The translations under genes were made by a program, and so were the position numbers. Under the pieces are notes generated by a model that was given only the letters and a program-made list of their open reading frames with translations, was not told where the DNA came from and searched no databases. A DNA stretch of 64,000 nt from Candidatus Rhodoferax odensensis (lineage in GTDB: Bacteria > Pseudomonadota > Gammaproteobacteria > Burkholderiales > Burkholderiaceae_C), in the NCBI GenBank assembly GCA_016718405.1, contig JADKDJ010000004.1:248001-312000 (forward strand), in the 5' to 3' direction. Shown piece after piece: positions 19,287 to 27,946 of this stretch. Each line of letters opens with the position of its first letter. Position 1 is the first letter of the stretch.

Positions 19287-19808
19287 TTAGCGAAGCACCG
19301 GAGCATCGGGCAGCTGATTCTGGTTGGGCTGGTCCATTTGGGTTGGAAAGTGTTGGACCAACAGGGCCGATACCTGATCCAACGCCTGGGCCAAACCGGT
19401 CTCAAAGTCGCCATCCGCAAAGGCCGAACTCATGCCCTGCACCATGGTTTGCCACTGCTGGGCCGATACGTGGTGATTCAGTCCCCGGTCGGCTACGACT
19501 TCAATCGCATGCTCGGCCAAGAGCAGGTAAATCAGCACGCCATTGTTGTCTTCGGTGTCCCACACCCGAAGCTTGCTGAACATGGACAGCGCCCGCTGCC
19601 GAATGATCGCCGCCATCGGCCCCTTGCGGCGCAGGTAGCTGTTGGGTAAAGCGGCCTCAATGTATAGCCGAATCTCGCCGCTGTGTCGTTGTTCGCTGGT
19701 GCGCACCCGTTCGGTGAGTTGTTGGACCAGGCGAGGATCGATGATACGGCGCGTATCGCGCTCGCCAAGCCACCGATGCCGCCAAAGTCGTTTGATGGTT
19801 TCGATCAT
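19287..19808 (-). CDS. TPM-domain protein, second copy
   Basis: 173 residues from ATG at 19808, whose A is the last base of the upstream stop (TAATG), so translation is coupled. The body has the TPM pattern (SGEIRLYIEAALP, NNGVLIYLLLAEHAIEVVADRGL, DFETGLAQALDQVSALLVQHFP). There is no signal peptide or clear membrane helix. TPM proteins have been linked to photosystem repair and to acid phosphatase activity in other organisms, but the bacterial role is unsettled. It forms a set with the TPM and LemA genes upstream. Confidence 0.82.
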   Translation of the reverse strand: MIETIKRLWRHRWLGERDTRRIIDPRLVQQLTERVRTSEQRHSGEIRLYIEAALPNSYLRRKGPMAAIIRQRALSMFSKLRVWDTEDNNGVLIYLLLAEHAIEVVADRGLNHHVSAQQWQTMVQGMSSAFADGDFETGLAQALDQVSALLVQHFPTQMDQPNQNQLPDAPVLR

Positions 19809-20710
19809 TACCAATCCCCCGAGGCACCGCCGCCGCCGAAGTCGCCGCCACCACCGGAACTGAAGCCGCCGCTGTCGCTTGAGCCGCCCCCTGAACTCCA
19901 TCCACCCCCGCTGTCGCCGCCACTCCAGCCAGTGTGATCGATGCCACTACGCGCAGCACTTGAGAATAAGGTGAATAGGGCCGCCGCGAAAGCCGCGAGA
20001 ACGGCCACCAGCATGCTCGACGTAATGAACAAGGCGACAGCGCCGACGCCACAGCCGGTCACAACCGCGCCGAACTTGGCGCCGAACACGCGGCGCATGA
20101 TCGCGCCGCCAATGGGAACCGCGAAGAAAAGGAAGATCGCCAGATCCATCCAGTCGAAACCCTGCAGTAACCCGCTGCGACCTGCGGGCATTGATTTGCC
20201 CGGTGTTGGGAGGCCCTCGGCGGCAATGTGTGCCGCGACCTGTCCAACGGCGTCGTCCAGGCCTTGTGCATACTGCCCGCGGCGAAAGGCCGGTGTGATG
20301 GCGGTGTCGATAATCTGTTGCGCCGCCAGGTCGGGGATAGCTCCCTCAAGGGATTTGGCCACTTCCAGGCGCACTTTGCGATCGCCCTTGGCCACTAGTA
20401 CCAGCAGCCCGTCGCCCACACCCTTGCGGCCAATCTTCCAGGCGTTGCCGACCCGGTTGGCATAGCTGCTCACGTCTTCGGGCTGCGTGCTGGCCACCAT
20501 CAGGATCACGACCTGACTGCCACGAGTTGTCTCCAACTCGGTTAGTCGTGTTTCGAGGCGGCGCTGTTCATCGACCGACAGTGTGGCCGTCACGTCAACG
20601 ACATGCCCAGTCAACGCCGGGACCGGTTGCAGACTCTGCGCGTTCAGGCCCGGTGCAAACGCCGCAGCCAGGCCAAGCAGCAGCGTCAACAACAGGTGCA
20701 TCGGTTGCAT
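19808..20710 (-). CDS. TPM-domain membrane protein, YgcG-like
   Basis: 300 residues from ATG at 20710; the frame extends further upstream but that part is Arg/Pro-rich and unlike the family. A signal peptide (LLLTLLLGLAAAFAPGLNAQS) is followed by the TPM domain (LTGHVVDVTATLS, RGSQVVILMVAS, VGDGLLVLVAKGDRKVRLEV, FRRGQYAQGLDDAV). One to two membrane helices follow (about 200-250), then a Gly/Ser-rich tail ending GGGGASGDW. The tail is typical of YgcG-like proteins. It is encoded after lemA and before a second TPM gene, a common LemA-TPM-TPM arrangement. The exact function is not known. Confidence 0.88.
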   Translation of the reverse strand: MQPMHLLLTLLLGLAAAFAPGLNAQSLQPVPALTGHVVDVTATLSVDEQRRLETRLTELETTRGSQVVILMVASTQPEDVSSYANRVGNAWKIGRKGVGDGLLVLVAKGDRKVRLEVAKSLEGAIPDLAAQQIIDTAITPAFRRGQYAQGLDDAVGQVAAHIAAEGLPTPGKSMPAGRSGLLQGFDWMDLAIFLFFAVPIGGAIMRRVFGAKFGAVVTGCGVGAVALFITSSMLVAVLAAFAAALFTLFSSAARSGIDHTGWSGGDSGGGWSSGGGSSDSGGFSSGGGGDFGGGGASGDW

Positions 20711-20741
20711 AACGACCCTTCGGCCGGCGGGTGGTGCTGGT

Positions 20742-21329
20742 CTACTTCTTCTCGAAGTTGACCGTTGGTGGCGCGGCGATGGCCGCCTCGTTCTGCACGG
20801 TAAAGCTCGCCTTGGGCTGGTAGCCAAAAACCATCGCCGTCAAGTTGCTGGGGAAGCTTCTGGCCAGCACGTTGTACGCTTGCACCGCCTGGATGTATTG
20901 GTTGCGAGCGACGGTGATGCGGTTTTCGGTGCCCTCAAGCTGCACCCGCAGATCGCGAAAACCTTGATTGGCTTTCAGATTGGGGTACTGCTCGGAGACC
21001 ACCATCAGGCGACTCAGTGCGCTTCCTAACTCGCCTTGCGCCGCTTGAAACTTTTGCATCGCCTGCGGGTTGTTCAGCGTCTCGGGCGTGACTTGAACGG
21101 ACGTTGCTTTCGCCCTGGCTTCGATCACTTTGGTCAGGGTCTCTTGCTCAAAGGCCGCTTCGCCCTTGACCGTGGCCACCACGTTGGGGACCAGGTCCGC
21201 GCGGCGCTGATACTGGTTGAGCACTTGGCTCCAGGCCGCCTTGGACTGCTCGTCGAGCCGTTGAAAATCGTTGTATCCGCAGCCACCAAGCATCAAGGCG
21301 GCGATCAGGGAAGAAATCAAGCGCAGCAT
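20742..21329 (-). CDS. lemA: LemA family lipoprotein
   Basis: 195 residues. A lipoprotein signal with lipobox LMLGGC (Cys about 17) suggests membrane anchoring. The LemA core follows: YNDFQRLDEQSKAAWSQVLN, the RRADLVPNVVATVKG segment, LGSALSRLMVVSEQYP and a YIQAVQAYNVLARSFPSN tail. It has a good GGAG ribosome site and leads a three-gene minus-strand operon with two TPM-domain proteins. A second, divergent LemA-like gene is at 3083-3643. Biochemical role unknown. Confidence 0.93.
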   Translation of the reverse strand: MLRLISSLIAALMLGGCGYNDFQRLDEQSKAAWSQVLNQYQRRADLVPNVVATVKGEAAFEQETLTKVIEARAKATSVQVTPETLNNPQAMQKFQAAQGELGSALSRLMVVSEQYPNLKANQGFRDLRVQLEGTENRITVARNQYIQAVQAYNVLARSFPSNLTAMVFGYQPKASFTVQNEAAIAAPPTVNFEKK

Positions 21330-21566
21330 AGGAGTCCTCCAACATCAAGAAGCGACGGTAGCACAAATGCAGGCCGCGGCATGACCGCCTCGATCGATAG
21401 GAAAAGGCGGCAAAATCGGGCGGTTGCACTCTGTTTTTCGATATGCTGATACCCAGACGACGCGCCACCACCCGCAGCGATGCCATGCGTGCTGCGGGAA
21501 GCAGACGCGCGGGCGCGCCTCGCCAGTCGGTTCTGCGGCGCTGGGCCGCGCGGTGGAATTGCCAGC

Positions 21567-22106
21567 ATGGATGACATCGTCAAGCAAGCGATGGTCAAAT
21601 GGCCCAATGTGCCGCATTGTTTTGGCTGGCTTGGGCTTGATGCGCGCGGCAACTGGTTCTTGCGCGACGAGGGCGCGCAGGCCAGTGGCCCGTTTTGCGG
21701 CGGGGGCCCACAAGCCAAGGGCAGCGTACTCAGGCACGACAAGCTGCTCGACTTCATCGCCCGCAATTACCAGCCGGACGAGCAAGGGTGTTGGTACTTC
21801 CAGAACGGTCCACAGCGGGTCTACGTCGAACTAGAGCTTACGCCGTGGATCTGGCGTCTGAGCGCTGACTTCACGGTGCGTAGCCACACCGACCGCGCGG
21901 CCACAACCCATGCCTGCTGGCTTGATGAGCATGGACGTGTTTACCTCGAAACCGATATCGGGTTTGGCTTGGTCCACACGCTGGACGTCGCAATCGCCGC
22001 CGAGGCGGTCCTGCAGGGTCGGTGGACGCCGGTGGATACGGTCAGCCAGGCCTTGCCGCAGCGCTTTGCCTACGTTCTCAGTCCCAATTTGCGGCGCGGT
22101 CTTTGA
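21567..22106 (+). CDS. Conserved hypothetical protein
   Basis: About 179 residues from ATG 21567; an upstream in-frame start at 21480 would add an Arg/Ala-rich stretch that looks non-coding. The sequence begins MDDIVKQAMVKWPNVP and contains HCFGWLGLDARGNWFLRD, GCWYFQNGPQRVYVEL and LDEHGRVYLETDIGFGLVHT. I recognise it as a conserved betaproteobacterial family of unknown function found near cytochrome c5 genes, but I cannot name the family number with certainty. It is aromatic-rich and soluble. No known catalytic motif is visible. Confidence 0.78.
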   Translation: MDDIVKQAMVKWPNVPHCFGWLGLDARGNWFLRDEGAQASGPFCGGGPQAKGSVLRHDKLLDFIARNYQPDEQGCWYFQNGPQRVYVELELTPWIWRLSADFTVRSHTDRAATTHACWLDEHGRVYLETDIGFGLVHTLDVAIAAEAVLQGRWTPVDTVSQALPQRFAYVLSPNLRRGL

Positions 22107-22191
22107 GGTGGGCCACCCGCGACGCATCCGCCCGGAGCGAGGGGCAGAAAGAAACTGCTCGCGCCAGTCTGACCCAGGCCAGAGGCAAGGG

Positions 22192-22707
22192 TTACTTGCT
22201 TGCTGCGGGCGCTTCGACCTTGGGCTCGGTCAGTTTGCCGCCTGAACTGTTGGCCATGTGGACCACGGCACGACCAATTTCCACTTCGTCAAAGTTGCCA
22301 CCGCCCTGGGCGCCCATGGCACCCTTGCCCTTGAGCGCCGATCCAAGCAGCGTCTCGTACCCGGTCTTGATGCGAGCCGCCCAAGCCGGGGCATCACCCA
22401 CCTTCGGAGCCCCGGCGACGCCGCCGGCGTGGCACGCGGCGCACTGCGCTTGGTACACCTCCTCGCCGCTTTTCAGGGCTCGGTTTGCATCACGAATGTC
22501 GACGGCGCCGATCTTCTGAATCCGCGCCGCCGCGGCCATTTCAGGGTTCACGGTGCCGGCAGCGGGCTTGTGTGCAGACGTCACGTAGTACACCAGCCCG
22601 ATGATGCCAAACACAGGCACTACAAACGAGAAGACTACTGCATTGAGCAACTGCCTGGGAGTCTTGATCGGCCCGGTGTGTGCTTCGTCGTTGTTGTGCT
22701 TGCTCAT
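22192..22707 (-). CDS. Cytochrome c5 family protein, membrane-anchored
   Basis: 171 residues. An N-terminal cytosolic stretch and one membrane helix (AVVFSFVVPVFGIIGLVYYVT) anchor a periplasmic class I c-type cytochrome. The haem site is CAACH (about 89-93) and a plausible axial methionine lies in KGKGAMGAQGG or HMANSSGG. The spacing fits cytochrome c5/cbb3-associated monohaem cytochromes that carry electrons to terminal oxidases. It is monocistronic and convergent with the hypothetical gene at 21567. Confidence 0.9.
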   Translation of the reverse strand: MSKHNNDEAHTGPIKTPRQLLNAVVFSFVVPVFGIIGLVYYVTSAHKPAAGTVNPEMAAAARIQKIGAVDIRDANRALKSGEEVYQAQCAACHAGGVAGAPKVGDAPAWAARIKTGYETLLGSALKGKGAMGAQGGGNFDEVEIGRAVVHMANSSGGKLTEPKVEAPAASK

Positions 22708-22799
22708 GGGGTCCTTTGTGACGGGTGGGCTGCTAAAAGCAGGCCGCGATTATAGAAGCCCTGGCCGGTTTGCGCCTACAATGCACGGCTAATCCGAGT

Positions 22800-22875
22800 G
22801 CGGCTGTAGCTCAGTGGATAGAGTATTGGCCTCCGAAGCCAAGGGTCGTGGGTTCGATCCCCGCCAGCCGCACCA
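22800..22875 (+). tRNA. tRNA-Arg (anticodon CCG)
   Basis: 76 nt with encoded CCA. The acceptor stem GCGGCTG/CAGCCGC is fully paired, the D arm, anticodon loop CTCCGAA and T arm GTGGG/CCCGC are regular. It reads CGG codons. A TACAAT box at 22777-22782 is a plausible -10. Confidence 0.97.
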
Positions 22876-22977
22876 ACACGCGTGACGCAGCGTTAGCAAG
22901 ACGTTTTGGCCCGCATGTCCAATCGGCGCGCGGGATTCGTCCGTCTTGACAAGCATTCAGACAGCCTCGCGCCCGAA

Positions 22978-25950
22978 TCACCCCGCCAGCAATGCTGCGT
23001 TGCCTCCGGCTGCGGTCGTGTTCACAGTGATGGTCTGCTCGGCACAGAAGCGATAGAGGTAGTGTGGCCCGCCCGCTTTGGGGCCGGTTCCGGACAGGCC
23101 TTCGCCTCCAAACGGTTGGACTCCTACGACTGCGCCGATCTGGTTGCGGTTGATGTAGACGTTGCCGACGTGGGCGCGGTGCGCCATCGCCTGCGCGCGA
23201 CTGTCGATTCGGGTCTGGATACCAATCGTCAGGCCATAGCCCAAGGCGTTGATCTGATCGATCACGGCAATGGGGTCACCACTCCAGCGCAAGATGTGCA
23301 GCACCGGGCCAAAAATCTCTTGGCTCATGTCGGCGATGCTGGCAACTTCAAACGCGTGCGGAGCAATCAGGTTGGCCACGGCTCGCTGCGACGACGGCGC
23401 CCCAGCGGACAGCGTCACCAGCGGCTTGGCCTGCGCGCGCAGGCGCGCGAGATGGGTTTGAATGCCATCGAACGCCTCGCGGTCAATCACCGGGCCGAGG
23501 TCGGTGGCCAGATCGGATGGATCGCCCGCCACCAGTTCCTTGGCTGCACCTTGAATCATCTCGATCACATGGTCGGCGATCTCGGCGTGAACACACAGCA
23601 AACGCAGCGCCGAGCAGCGCTGCCCCGCGCTTCTGAAGGCGGACTGCATGACTGCGTCACAAACCTGCTCGGGCAGCGCGGTTGAGTCCACCACCATGGC
23701 GTTGATGCCGCCGGTCTCGGCGATCAGCGGCACGATCGGCCCGTCCTTGGCCGCCAGCGCGCGGTTGATGAGTTTGGCGACCTGGGTCGAGCCGGTAAAC
23801 ACCACGCCGGCTACACCAGGCGCACCGACCAATGCCGCGCCGACCGTTTCGCCCGCACCGTGCAGCAGTTGCAAAGCGCCAGCGGGCACGCCGGCCTCAA
23901 TCATCAGTTTGACCGCTTCAAAGGCTACACCCGGGGTCTGCTCGGCGGGTTTGGCCAGAACCGTATTGCCGGTGGCCAGAGCGGCTGCCACCTGGCCCAG
24001 AAAGATTGCCAGGGGAAAATTCCAGGGGCTGATGCAGACCCAGGGACCACGCGCAACCAGCCGCAGCTCGTTGCTCTCGCCGGTCGGCCCGGGCATGGCG
24101 ATGGGCGCCATGATGCGTGGCGCCTCATTGGCGTAGTAGCGCAAGAAGTCGACCGCTTCGCGTACCTCCGAGACGGCGTCGCCCCAGCTCTTGAATGCCT
24201 CCTTGACCAGCAGGGCGCAAAAGCGCGGGGTCTGCGCCTCAAGGGAGTCCGCAGCCCGGCGCAGGATGTCAGCGCGAGCCGTTGCATCCGTTTTGCTCCA
24301 AATTTTGTAGCAATCAGCGCTGATGGCCATGACGCTGTGGGTCAAAGCGACGTCATGCTCCGCGACGACGGGAACTTGCGTGCCGGCCAGCGCGGCCAGC
24401 AGAGGCTCGCGCATGGACTGCACGGTCAAATCCAGACCAACGCTGTTTTGGCGGGTCTGCCCAAACAAGTCTTTCGGTAGCGGCAGCGAGGATTGTGGCT
24501 CCAGTCGCAGTGGCGAAATCAGCAGCTCATCCATGCCGACGGACTCGTCGGCCAGCTGATGGACAAACGATGAATTGGCGCCGTTTTCCAACAGACGTCG
24601 CACCAGGTAGGCCAGCAGGTCCTTGTGGGCACCGACGGGTGCGTAGACGCGGCAAGCGATCAACGGGTTCTTCAGCACCTCGCGGTACACCCCTTCGCCC
24701 ATGCCGTGCAGGCGTTGCAGCTCAAATGGAGCCGCGCTGCGGGCGCCCATTTGCAAAATCGCAGCGATGGTCGCGGCATTGTGGGTGGCAAACTGGGGGT
24801 AGATCGCATCACTGGCGTCGAGCAGGGCTTTGGCGCAGGCCAGATAGGAGATGTCGGTGTGGTGCTTGTGCGTGAACACTGGGTAGGCCGGTAGTCCCAT
24901 CTCCTGGGCGCGTTTCACCTCGGCGTCCCAGTAGGCGCCCTTGACCAGACGGCACATCAGTTTGATCTTGTAGCGGCGTGCCATTTCGGCAACGTGTTCA
25001 ATCAGCTCCAATGCGCGCGTCTGGTAGCTCTGCATGGCAAGCCCGAACCCGGTCCACTGCGGGTAGTGCTGCGCCACTTGCGCGGCCAGGGCTTCAAACA
25101 CGTCCAGCGACAATTCAAGTCGGTCAACCTCTTCGGCGTCGATGGTCAGGTTGATGTTCGCAATGGCGGCGCGCTCACACAGGCCCCACACGCGTGGCAT
25201 CAGTTCGCGCATCACCCGCTCCCTTTGGCCGTCCTCATAACGCGGGTGCAGTGCGCTGAGTTTGATCGAGATACCGTCGTTTTTTTCGCATGGCCCGCCG
25301 GATCGGACCCCTTTTGCTATGGCTGCAATCGCGTTTTGATAGCTGCCGAGGTAGCGCAAGGCATCGGCATCGGTGCGGGCGCCTTCGCCCAGCATGTCGT
25401 AGCTGAAACGAAGGTTCTCGATCTTGCGTTTGGCGCTGGCGGCTTCATCCATGGCCGCGTCGATGGTCTGCCCCAGTACAAACTGGCGCCCCAGCAACTG
25501 CACGGCGCGCAGTGTGGCGGCCACGACCGAGCGCGCACCAAGCTTGGCAAACAAGCCACTTTCGCCAGCGTGGTCCGGTAAGAATTTCTTGCTCATGGCA
25601 ATAGCGGTGCTCGACAGGCGCGCCAGCGTCTTGTCGCCGGCATTGTCAAAGTCGGCGCGCCCGAGCTGATCTGCCGTCAGCGCGATGGCGGTCTGGGCGT
25701 CAGGCACCCGCAACAAGGCCTCCGCCAAGCGCATCAGCGCCAAACCCTCTGCACTGGAGATGGGGTACTCCTTGAGAAGACTCTCCATGGCCCAAAAGGG
25801 CGGCGGATGCTTGCGTACCGCGTGCACCCATGGGGTTGCTATCTTGGCCGCGGCGGCCCAATCCAGGGACTCTGCCAGCGCACTCAGTCGGCTGGCAACA
25901 ATGGCCGCCTCGGTACGGTAGGGGTTGGGTAGACGGTCGGCTGCACGCAT
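22978..25950 (-). CDS. putA: Bifunctional proline dehydrogenase / P5C dehydrogenase
   Basis: Oxidises proline to glutamate in two steps. 990 residues. It lacks the N-terminal ribbon-helix-helix DNA-binding domain of the trifunctional enterobacterial PutA. The FAD-dependent proline dehydrogenase barrel is in the first half (ISIKLSALHPRY, CRLVKGAYWDAEVK, ATHNAATIA, EFQLQ-like FELQRLHGMGE). The aldehyde dehydrogenase half has ISPWNFPLAIFLGQ, ETGGINAM and catalytic Cys779 (FRSAGQRCSAL). Regulation is therefore external. The divergently encoded Lrp-type gene at 26062 is the likely regulator. Confidence 0.96.
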   Translation of the reverse strand: MRAADRLPNPYRTEAAIVASRLSALAESLDWAAAAKIATPWVHAVRKHPPPFWAMESLLKEYPISSAEGLALMRLAEALLRVPDAQTAIALTADQLGRADFDNAGDKTLARLSSTAIAMSKKFLPDHAGESGLFAKLGARSVVAATLRAVQLLGRQFVLGQTIDAAMDEAASAKRKIENLRFSYDMLGEGARTDADALRYLGSYQNAIAAIAKGVRSGGPCEKNDGISIKLSALHPRYEDGQRERVMRELMPRVWGLCERAAIANINLTIDAEEVDRLELSLDVFEALAAQVAQHYPQWTGFGLAMQSYQTRALELIEHVAEMARRYKIKLMCRLVKGAYWDAEVKRAQEMGLPAYPVFTHKHHTDISYLACAKALLDASDAIYPQFATHNAATIAAILQMGARSAAPFELQRLHGMGEGVYREVLKNPLIACRVYAPVGAHKDLLAYLVRRLLENGANSSFVHQLADESVGMDELLISPLRLEPQSSLPLPKDLFGQTRQNSVGLDLTVQSMREPLLAALAGTQVPVVAEHDVALTHSVMAISADCYKIWSKTDATARADILRRAADSLEAQTPRFCALLVKEAFKSWGDAVSEVREAVDFLRYYANEAPRIMAPIAMPGPTGESNELRLVARGPWVCISPWNFPLAIFLGQVAAALATGNTVLAKPAEQTPGVAFEAVKLMIEAGVPAGALQLLHGAGETVGAALVGAPGVAGVVFTGSTQVAKLINRALAAKDGPIVPLIAETGGINAMVVDSTALPEQVCDAVMQSAFRSAGQRCSALRLLCVHAEIADHVIEMIQGAAKELVAGDPSDLATDLGPVIDREAFDGIQTHLARLRAQAKPLVTLSAGAPSSQRAVANLIAPHAFEVASIADMSQEIFGPVLHILRWSGDPIAVIDQINALGYGLTIGIQTRIDSRAQAMAHRAHVGNVYINRNQIGAVVGVQPFGGEGLSGTGPKAGGPHYLYRFCAEQTITVNTTAAGGNAALLAG

Positions 25951-26061
25951 GGGGGTAAGCTTTCGAATTAGGGTAAACCAGTGAATGCAAGTATGTTGCG
26001 CTATGTTTTAATGAATTTCTCGCTAATTTGTTTCAATACTTCAGAATAAAACACAGTAAAG
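25951..26061. promoter_or_regulatory. AT-rich divergent control region, putA / Lrp-type regulator
   Basis: 111 bases between two divergent starts, clearly richer in A/T than the surroundings (for example the stretch around 26005-26055). Both promoters and the Lrp-type binding sites should lie here. I could not identify a convincing hexamer pair or operator by eye. Confidence 0.5.
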
Positions 26062-26535
26062 ATGGAATCACTCGCCAGTTTGGATCGGATCGACTTCAAG
26101 ATACTGAGTCTGCTGCAGGAGGATGGACGCATTTCCAATCTCAAGCTTGCTGAAGCGGTGACCCTGTCACCCACAGCGGTGCTGGGTCGGGTTCAGCGGC
26201 TGACCCGTGATGGCTACATCCTTGGTTACGAGGCGCGCCTGAACCCGCTCAAGCTGGGTGCGGGCATGATGGTGTTTGTTGAGGTGTTGCTGGATCGCAC
26301 GACACCCAACGTATTTGAGCCCTTCAATGCTGCGGTGCTGGCGCACCCCGAAATCATGGAATGCCACATGGTGGCGGGCGGTTTCGACTACTTGCTCAAG
26401 ACCAGAATGGCCGACATGGCGGCCTATCGGCATTTCGCCGGTACGGTGCTGTGGCGTTTGCCGGGTGTGCGCGAGACGCGAACGTACGCGGTGATGGAAG
26501 AGGTCAAGAACTTGACACGGCTGCCCTTGCCCTGA
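26062..26535 (+). CDS. Lrp/AsnC family transcriptional regulator, probable proline-responsive PutR
   Basis: 157 residues. The N-terminal winged helix (LDRIDFKILSLLQEDGRISN, LAEAVTLSPTAVLGRVQRL) is followed by the RAM ligand domain (GAGMMVFVEVLLD, MECHMVAGGFDYLLKTRMADM, LPGVRETRTYAVMEEVKN). Its position facing putA, as in bacteria where an Lrp-family PutR activates putA with proline, suggests the same role here. That function is inferred from context. Confidence 0.9.
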   Translation: MESLASLDRIDFKILSLLQEDGRISNLKLAEAVTLSPTAVLGRVQRLTRDGYILGYEARLNPLKLGAGMMVFVEVLLDRTTPNVFEPFNAAVLAHPEIMECHMVAGGFDYLLKTRMADMAAYRHFAGTVLWRLPGVRETRTYAVMEEVKNLTRLPLP

Positions 26536-26644
26536 TTAAAGGGTCCTGGCCTGTCGCATTTGTCACAGTGAGCGAAGATTTCCGCTTCGAATGCGTTCAC
26601 AAGCCGACGCTGTTTTGCCAGAATCGCGGTTTTCTGGAGTCTTT

Positions 26645-27196
26645 ATGAAATATCGATTTGGTCTATTGGCGGCAATCACCCTTGGCCTCGGTTTCAGCGC
26701 CGGTGCCCAGACTCTCAAGCCTGGTTTGTGGGAAATCAGCAACAAGACGAAGTCCAGCAACCCTCAGACCGAGAAGGCCATGGCGGACATGCAAAAGCAG
26801 CTTGCCAGCATGCCCGCTGACCAGCGCAAGATGATGCAAGACATGATGGCCAAGCAGGGCATAGGCATGTCAACCGATGGTGCGGCCATGATGATCAAGA
26901 TCTGTTTGACGCCCGACATGGTGGAGCGCAACGAGTTGCCCGCCCAGCAGGGCGATTGCAAGCACACCATGTCGCCCAGGGTGGGAAACGTCATGAAGAT
27001 GTCCTTCTCGTGCACCAAGCCGCCATCCAGCGGCCAGGGACAAATGACGTTTGAGTCCCCGCAGGCCTACACGACAAACATGGTGGTCAATAGCACGGTT
27101 GACGGCAAACCGGAGCAGATGACGATGGACTCGCGCGGCAAGTGGTTGTCTAGCGATTGTGGCAACGTACAGCCCATCAAACGCCCCAAATCCTGA
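26645..27196 (+). CDS. DUF3617 exported protein
   Basis: 183 residues from ATG 26645, behind TCTGGAGT. Signal peptide (KYRFGLLAAITLGLGFSAGAQT), then LKPGLWEISNKTKSS, a Met-rich stretch (KMMQDMMAKQGIGMS), and a cysteine pattern CLTPDM / DCKHTM / SFSCTKP / DCG. These features match the DUF3617 family of periplasmic proteins of unknown function. It is monocistronic and convergent with yggS. Confidence 0.85.
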   Translation: MKYRFGLLAAITLGLGFSAGAQTLKPGLWEISNKTKSSNPQTEKAMADMQKQLASMPADQRKMMQDMMAKQGIGMSTDGAAMMIKICLTPDMVERNELPAQQGDCKHTMSPRVGNVMKMSFSCTKPPSSGQGQMTFESPQAYTTNMVVNSTVDGKPEQMTMDSRGKWLSSDCGNVQPIKRPKS

Positions 27197-27197
27197 T

Positions 27198-27230
27198 CGC
27201 CGGGTTCCGGCGTCGGCGCCGGGTGTGTTT
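27198..27230. terminator. Possible bidirectional terminator with two exclusive hairpins
   Basis: CCGGCG at 27207-27212 can pair either with CGCCGG at 27198-27203 (loop GTT) or with CGCCGG at 27217-27222 (loop TCGG). The second form is followed by GTGTGTTTT. It lies between convergent genes. Confidence 0.45.
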
Positions 27231-27911
27231 TCAGCGTTTGCCAAATATGGCCGTACCGACGCGCACCAGGGTGCTGCCAGCGCTGACCGCGGCCTCCAGA
27301 TCCTGGCTCATGCCCAAGGACAAGGTGTCAAGCGACAGGCCGTCCGCATTGAGCTCATCGAGCAGCGTCTTGACGCGTTTGTGAACCGCTAGCGCTGCTG
27401 CAAAGTTTGCGCATGGTTCGGGGATGCACATCAACCCGCGAAGTCGCAAGTGAGGCAGCTCGGTGATCTGCCGGGCCAATGCCAGGGCATCGTGCGGCGC
27501 GACGCCCGACTTGTTGGCGCCGTGGTCGATGTTGACCTGAATGCAGACCTGCAACGGCGACAGCGCCAATGGGCGCTGATCGCTAAGGCGTTTGGCCGTC
27601 TTGAATTGATCGACGGTGTGAACCCAGTCAAAATTCTCGGCCACCAGACGTGTCTTGTTGCTTTGAACCGGCCCGATGCAATGCCATTCAAGTGGAAGGT
27701 GGCGCAGCGCCGCGATCTTCTGCACGGCCTCCTGAATGTAGTTCTCGCCAAAGGCTCGCTGTCCAGCATCAAATGCCTGTAACACGGCGTCGACCCCAAA
27801 GGTTTTGGACACCGCCAACAAATCCACTGCAGCAGGTGAGCGACCAGCTGCCTTGCACGCTGCGGCCAGGCGCGCGCGAACATCTTGGAGATTTGCTGCA
27901 ATCATGGTCAT
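27231..27911 (-). CDS. yggS: PLP homeostasis protein, YggS family
   Basis: 226-residue PLP-binding protein (PLPBP), a single-domain alanine racemase-like barrel without racemase activity that buffers pyridoxal phosphate. The PLP lysine is in LLAVSKTFG (about residue 36). Conserved blocks: FGENYIQEAVQK, EWHCIGPVQSNKTR, VCIQVNIDHGANKSGV, LRLRGLMCIPEP and LSLGMSQDLEAAVSAGSTLVRVGTAIFG. Starts at 27911 or 27905 are equally possible. It is divergent from pilT with only about 35 bases between, the usual arrangement. Confidence 0.95.
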   Translation of the reverse strand: MTMIAANLQDVRARLAAACKAAGRSPAAVDLLAVSKTFGVDAVLQAFDAGQRAFGENYIQEAVQKIAALRHLPLEWHCIGPVQSNKTRLVAENFDWVHTVDQFKTAKRLSDQRPLALSPLQVCIQVNIDHGANKSGVAPHDALALARQITELPHLRLRGLMCIPEPCANFAAALAVHKRVKTLLDELNADGLSLDTLSLGMSQDLEAAVSAGSTLVRVGTAIFGKR

Positions 27912-27946
27912 AATTGCTGCAAGCGTATCAAACCATCGAGGAACCC

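Noticed and set aside
22978..24875. Several plus-strand frames antisense to putA
   Set aside because: PutA motifs on the minus strand are unambiguous; the antisense products have no family features.
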